The translations under genes and the position numbers were made by a program. Positions 5,325-7,578 of a DNA stretch of 7,578 bases are shown here, one piece after another (the stretch's first letter is position 1; every line of letters starts with the position of its first letter). Source of the stretch: an uncultured Veillonella sp. (GTDB lineage Bacteria > Bacillota > Negativicutes > Veillonellales > Veillonellaceae). Location of the stretch: assembly GCA_900556785.1 (NCBI GenBank), contig USQK01000067.1, positions 1 to 7,578 on the forward strand, in the 5' to 3' direction. The notes under the pieces were generated by a model. The model was not told where the DNA came from, ran no database searches, and was given only the letters and a program-made list of their open reading frames with translations.

Positions 5325-6928
5325 ATCGATTTTTAAAGGGTGCTATGATTTTAACCTTAGCTGGGATTATCGTTAAGGTTATTGGTGCTTTCAGTAAAGT
5401 CCTTATTGCACGTGTTCTCGGTGGTGAAGGGATTGGCCTATATATGATGGCCTATCCGATTTATCAAATTATCGTTAGTATTTCCGCGGCTGGCATTCCT
5501 GTGGCCATATCTATTATGATTGCGGAAAAGCTAGCTAATGATGATATGCGGGGCGTACAACAAGTATTTTCCGTATCTTTAAAGGTATTAACACTGTTAG
5601 GCCTTGTATTTAGTGTTGCTTTATACGGTAGTGCGCAGTGGCTCATAGATTCTCATATTATTACAGATCCTCGTGCATTGCTTGCCATTCAGCTATTATC
5701 TCCAGCAATCTTTGTCGTTACGATTTTGAGTTGTTTTAGAGGTTACTTCCAAGGCTTCCAATACATGGTTCCTACTGGGACTAGCCAAGTCTTTGAACAA
5801 ATCTTCCGCGTATCCTCTATGGTGGGCTTAGCCTATTACTTCATTGATAGAGGGTTACACTTAGCGGCTGGTGGTGCAACCTTTGCTACATTCCCTGGCG
5901 TACTAGCGGGATTACTCGTATTAATTTACTTTTACTATCGTCAACGTCGTGTACGGGCGCAAATGTTGGCTCAGCAGAATCCAAATGCTATCGGTGAAAG
6001 CAATAGCTCTGTAGTGAAACGACTATTTAGCTTGGCTATACCAGTTTCAATGGCCAATATTATGTTGCCTATGGTATCTCTTATCGATACATTTATCGTC
6101 CCAAAGCGTTTGATGGATATCGGGTATTATCTCAATGAAGCAACAACGCAATTTGGCTATCTCACAGGGATGGCTACATCATTAATTGGATTGCCCATTA
6201 TTTTGACTACATCCTTAGCAGCTAGTCTTGTACCAGCTGTATCTGAGGCACATGCCCAAGGTGATGTGCATCGTATTGTACAGCGCGCTGGGACAGCTAT
6301 TAAAATTGCAAATATATTTACTATTCCAGCCTGTATCGGCCTCTGTGTGTTGGCGACACCTATATCTAAACTGATATATGCAACGCCTCATGCAGGTCCT
6401 GTTATTGCTGTTATTAGCTTGAGCATTATATTCTTAGGTTGGCAACAGATTACAGCAGGCATCTTGCAAGGGTTAGGCAGAACTGTTATTCCTATGATAG
6501 CCATTTTTATTGGTTTGTTGGCTAAGACATTCTTAGACTATGAATTGACAGGTACTATTGAGCTAGGTATTAATGGTGCTGCATGGGCAACGAATTTGAA
6601 TTTTGCCATTGCGGCACTCATAAACTATATATTTGTTAAAAAATATGTAGGATCTGTACTTAATAAATTAGAGCTATTAAAAATTGTAGTGTCTGCCATG
6701 GCTATGGGCGGTGCTACACAGGTGGTGTATGTGACGACTGTAGAATTATTCGGTAACGGTGGTGCCGTAGCAGCGGCTATTATTGTGGCTGTATTTGTGT
6801 ATGGTTTATCCCTATGGTTAACAAAGGCCGTTGTAAAAGCTGATATGTATCATTTTCCAGTTATAGGCAAGCGCTTACAAGCTCGCCGAGATAAGGAGGA
6901 GGCTAAACTATATGAAGAACAATACTGA
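5321..6928 (+). CDS. SpoVB/MurJ-superfamily lipid-linked precursor flippase (polysaccharide biosynthesis protein)
   Basis: This 535-aa integral membrane protein belongs to the MOP exporter superfamily. About 14 hydrophobic segments can be counted (for example 8-28, 45-65, 85-104, 119-139, 187-205, 236-256, 283-303, 330-350, 358-380, 386-402, 415-437, 452-472, 478-500), ending in a charged cytoplasmic tail. Typical SpoVB-like motifs are SKVLIARVLGGEGIGLYMMA (25-44) and CFRGYFQGFQ (138-147) followed by PTGTSQVFEQIFRV (151-164). Family members flip undecaprenyl-linked peptidoglycan or polysaccharide precursors; which one here cannot be decided. Its place after mfd and before mazG matches spoVB in spore-forming Firmicutes, but a peptidoglycan or capsule role is likelier in a non-sporulator. 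AAGGAGG (5310-5316) precedes the ATG, which overlaps the mfd stop, implying translational coupling. Confidence 0.93.
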   Translation: MNRFLKGAMILTLAGIIVKVIGAFSKVLIARVLGGEGIGLYMMAYPIYQIIVSISAAGIPVAISIMIAEKLANDDMRGVQQVFSVSLKVLTLLGLVFSVALYGSAQWLIDSHIITDPRALLAIQLLSPAIFVVTILSCFRGYFQGFQYMVPTGTSQVFEQIFRVSSMVGLAYYFIDRGLHLAAGGATFATFPGVLAGLLVLIYFYYRQRRVRAQMLAQQNPNAIGESNSSVVKRLFSLAIPVSMANIMLPMVSLIDTFIVPKRLMDIGYYLNEATTQFGYLTGMATSLIGLPIILTTSLAASLVPAVSEAHAQGDVHRIVQRAGTAIKIANIFTIPACIGLCVLATPISKLIYATPHAGPVIAVISLSIIFLGWQQITAGILQGLGRTVIPMIAIFIGLLAKTFLDYELTGTIELGINGAAWATNLNFAIAALINYIFVKKYVGSVLNKLELLKIVVSAMAMGGATQVVYVTTVELFGNGGAVAAAIIVAVFVYGLSLWLTKAVVKADMYHFPVIGKRLQARRDKEEAKLYEEQY

Positions 6929-7578
6929 TAAGCCTGTATCGGTACAACCATTAGTAGATGTAGTAAAAGCCTTGCGAGCTCCTAATGGTTGCCCTTGGGA
7001 TCAAAAACAAACTCATGAATCGTTGCGTCGATATTTCATTGAAGAAACTTATGAAGTAGTAGATGCAATCGATAATAAAGATATGGCTAATCTTCGTGAA
7101 GAACTAGGTGATGTATTATTACAAGTTGTCTTTCATAGTCAATTGGCTGAAGAAGCTGGTCAGTTTACATTAGAAGATGTAATTAATGATGTGACTCAGA
7201 AGATGATTCGCCGTCATCCCCATGTTTTTGACCCTGAAAATAATGAAAAATCATACAGTTGGGACGAATTAAAGGCACAAGAAAAGAAAAATATACAAAA
7301 ATCTGTATTAGATGGTGTATCTAAAAGTCTACCTGCTTTAGTGGCCGCTTATAAGTTGCAAGAAAAGGCTGCGAAGCTAGGTTTTGACTGGGATGAGCTC
7401 GATCCGGTTTGGGCGAAAGTTTCGGAAGAAATGGATGAATTTAAGGAGGCTATTGCCCAAAAAGATAGAGAAAATATGGAAAAAGAAGCGGGAGATGTGC
7501 TTTTTTCCTTGATTAATCTATTAAGATGGTATAAAATAAGCGGTGAAAATGCACTAAATCGCACAAACACAAAGTTCC
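6912..7578 (+). CDS. mazG: Nucleoside triphosphate pyrophosphohydrolase MazG (3' end beyond window)
   Basis: MazG hydrolyses NTPs or dNTPs to monophosphate and pyrophosphate, clearing aberrant nucleotides. The visible 222 residues show the tandem-domain E. coli type (about 260 aa), so only some 40 residues are missing. The first domain has CPWD (27-30), EETYE (44-48) and EELGD (63-67), the metal-binding glutamates and aspartate. RRHPHVF (100-106) and SYSWDELKAQEK (114-125) are typical of the linker. The second domain repeats the pattern with EEMDE (172-176) and EAGD (192-195). There is no methyltransferase domain in front, unlike YabN of Bacillus. AAGGAGGAGG (6893-6902) lies inside the preceding gene, whose end overlaps mazG by 17 nt. 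The last residues visible are NRTNTKF. Confidence 0.96.
   Translation, partial: MKNNTDKPVSVQPLVDVVKALRAPNGCPWDQKQTHESLRRYFIEETYEVVDAIDNKDMANLREELGDVLLQVVFHSQLAEEAGQFTLEDVINDVTQKMIRRHPHVFDPENNEKSYSWDELKAQEKKNIQKSVLDGVSKSLPALVAAYKLQEKAAKLGFDWDELDPVWAKVSEEMDEFKEAIAQKDRENMEKEAGDVLFSLINLLRWYKISGENALNRTNTKF

Noticed and set aside
1..7578. CRISPR array, insertion sequence or prophage signs
   Set aside because: No regularly spaced repeats, transposase, integrase or flanking duplications were seen; the tRNA-Leu 3' end has no partial duplicate in the window to suggest an attachment site.

Overview
The window looks like chromosomal DNA from a Veillonella-like member of the Negativicutes (Firmicutes with an outer membrane). 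This is an inference from several things: the AT-rich composition, AGGAGG-type ribosome binding sites, a B12 riboswitch, the mfd - spoVB/murJ-type flippase - mazG gene order known from Firmicutes, and the absence of spoVT from that cluster, which fits a non-sporulating lineage. Genus assignment is not proven from sequence alone.

Left part (1-950), minus strand: a two-gene operon. A promoter (912-940) is followed by a 91-aa XRE-type helix-turn-helix protein, then, 12 nt later, a 147-aa secreted tyrosine-rich protein of unknown function, then an intrinsic terminator (59-90).

Middle part (883-1838): 956 nt with no convincing protein gene, but rich in RNA signals on the plus strand. A promoter (1060-1088) leads into a well-conserved cobalamin riboswitch aptamer (1115-1261) and an intrinsic terminator (1310-1341). 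Instead of a B12-related gene there are about 180 nt of hairpin-rich, apparently non-coding sequence, closed by a second strong terminator (1519-1573). The riboswitch therefore looks orphaned: it either controls an RNA or is what remains of a lost gene. After it comes an AT-rich, C-poor spacer with recurring TTTAGAT words, then a promoter and a tRNA-Leu(UAG) gene with an encoded CCA end and its own terminator.

Right part (1967-7578), plus strand: an extended -10 promoter drives mfd (transcription-repair coupling factor). This is translationally coupled through an ATGA overlap to a 14-TM flippase of the SpoVB/MurJ superfamily, which overlaps by 17 nt with mazG (nucleotide pyrophosphohydrolase). 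mazG runs off the window end. The three genes form one operon combining genome and nucleotide-pool maintenance with envelope lipid-linked precursor export.

The most interesting item is the orphan cobalamin riboswitch and the structured segment between its two terminators.
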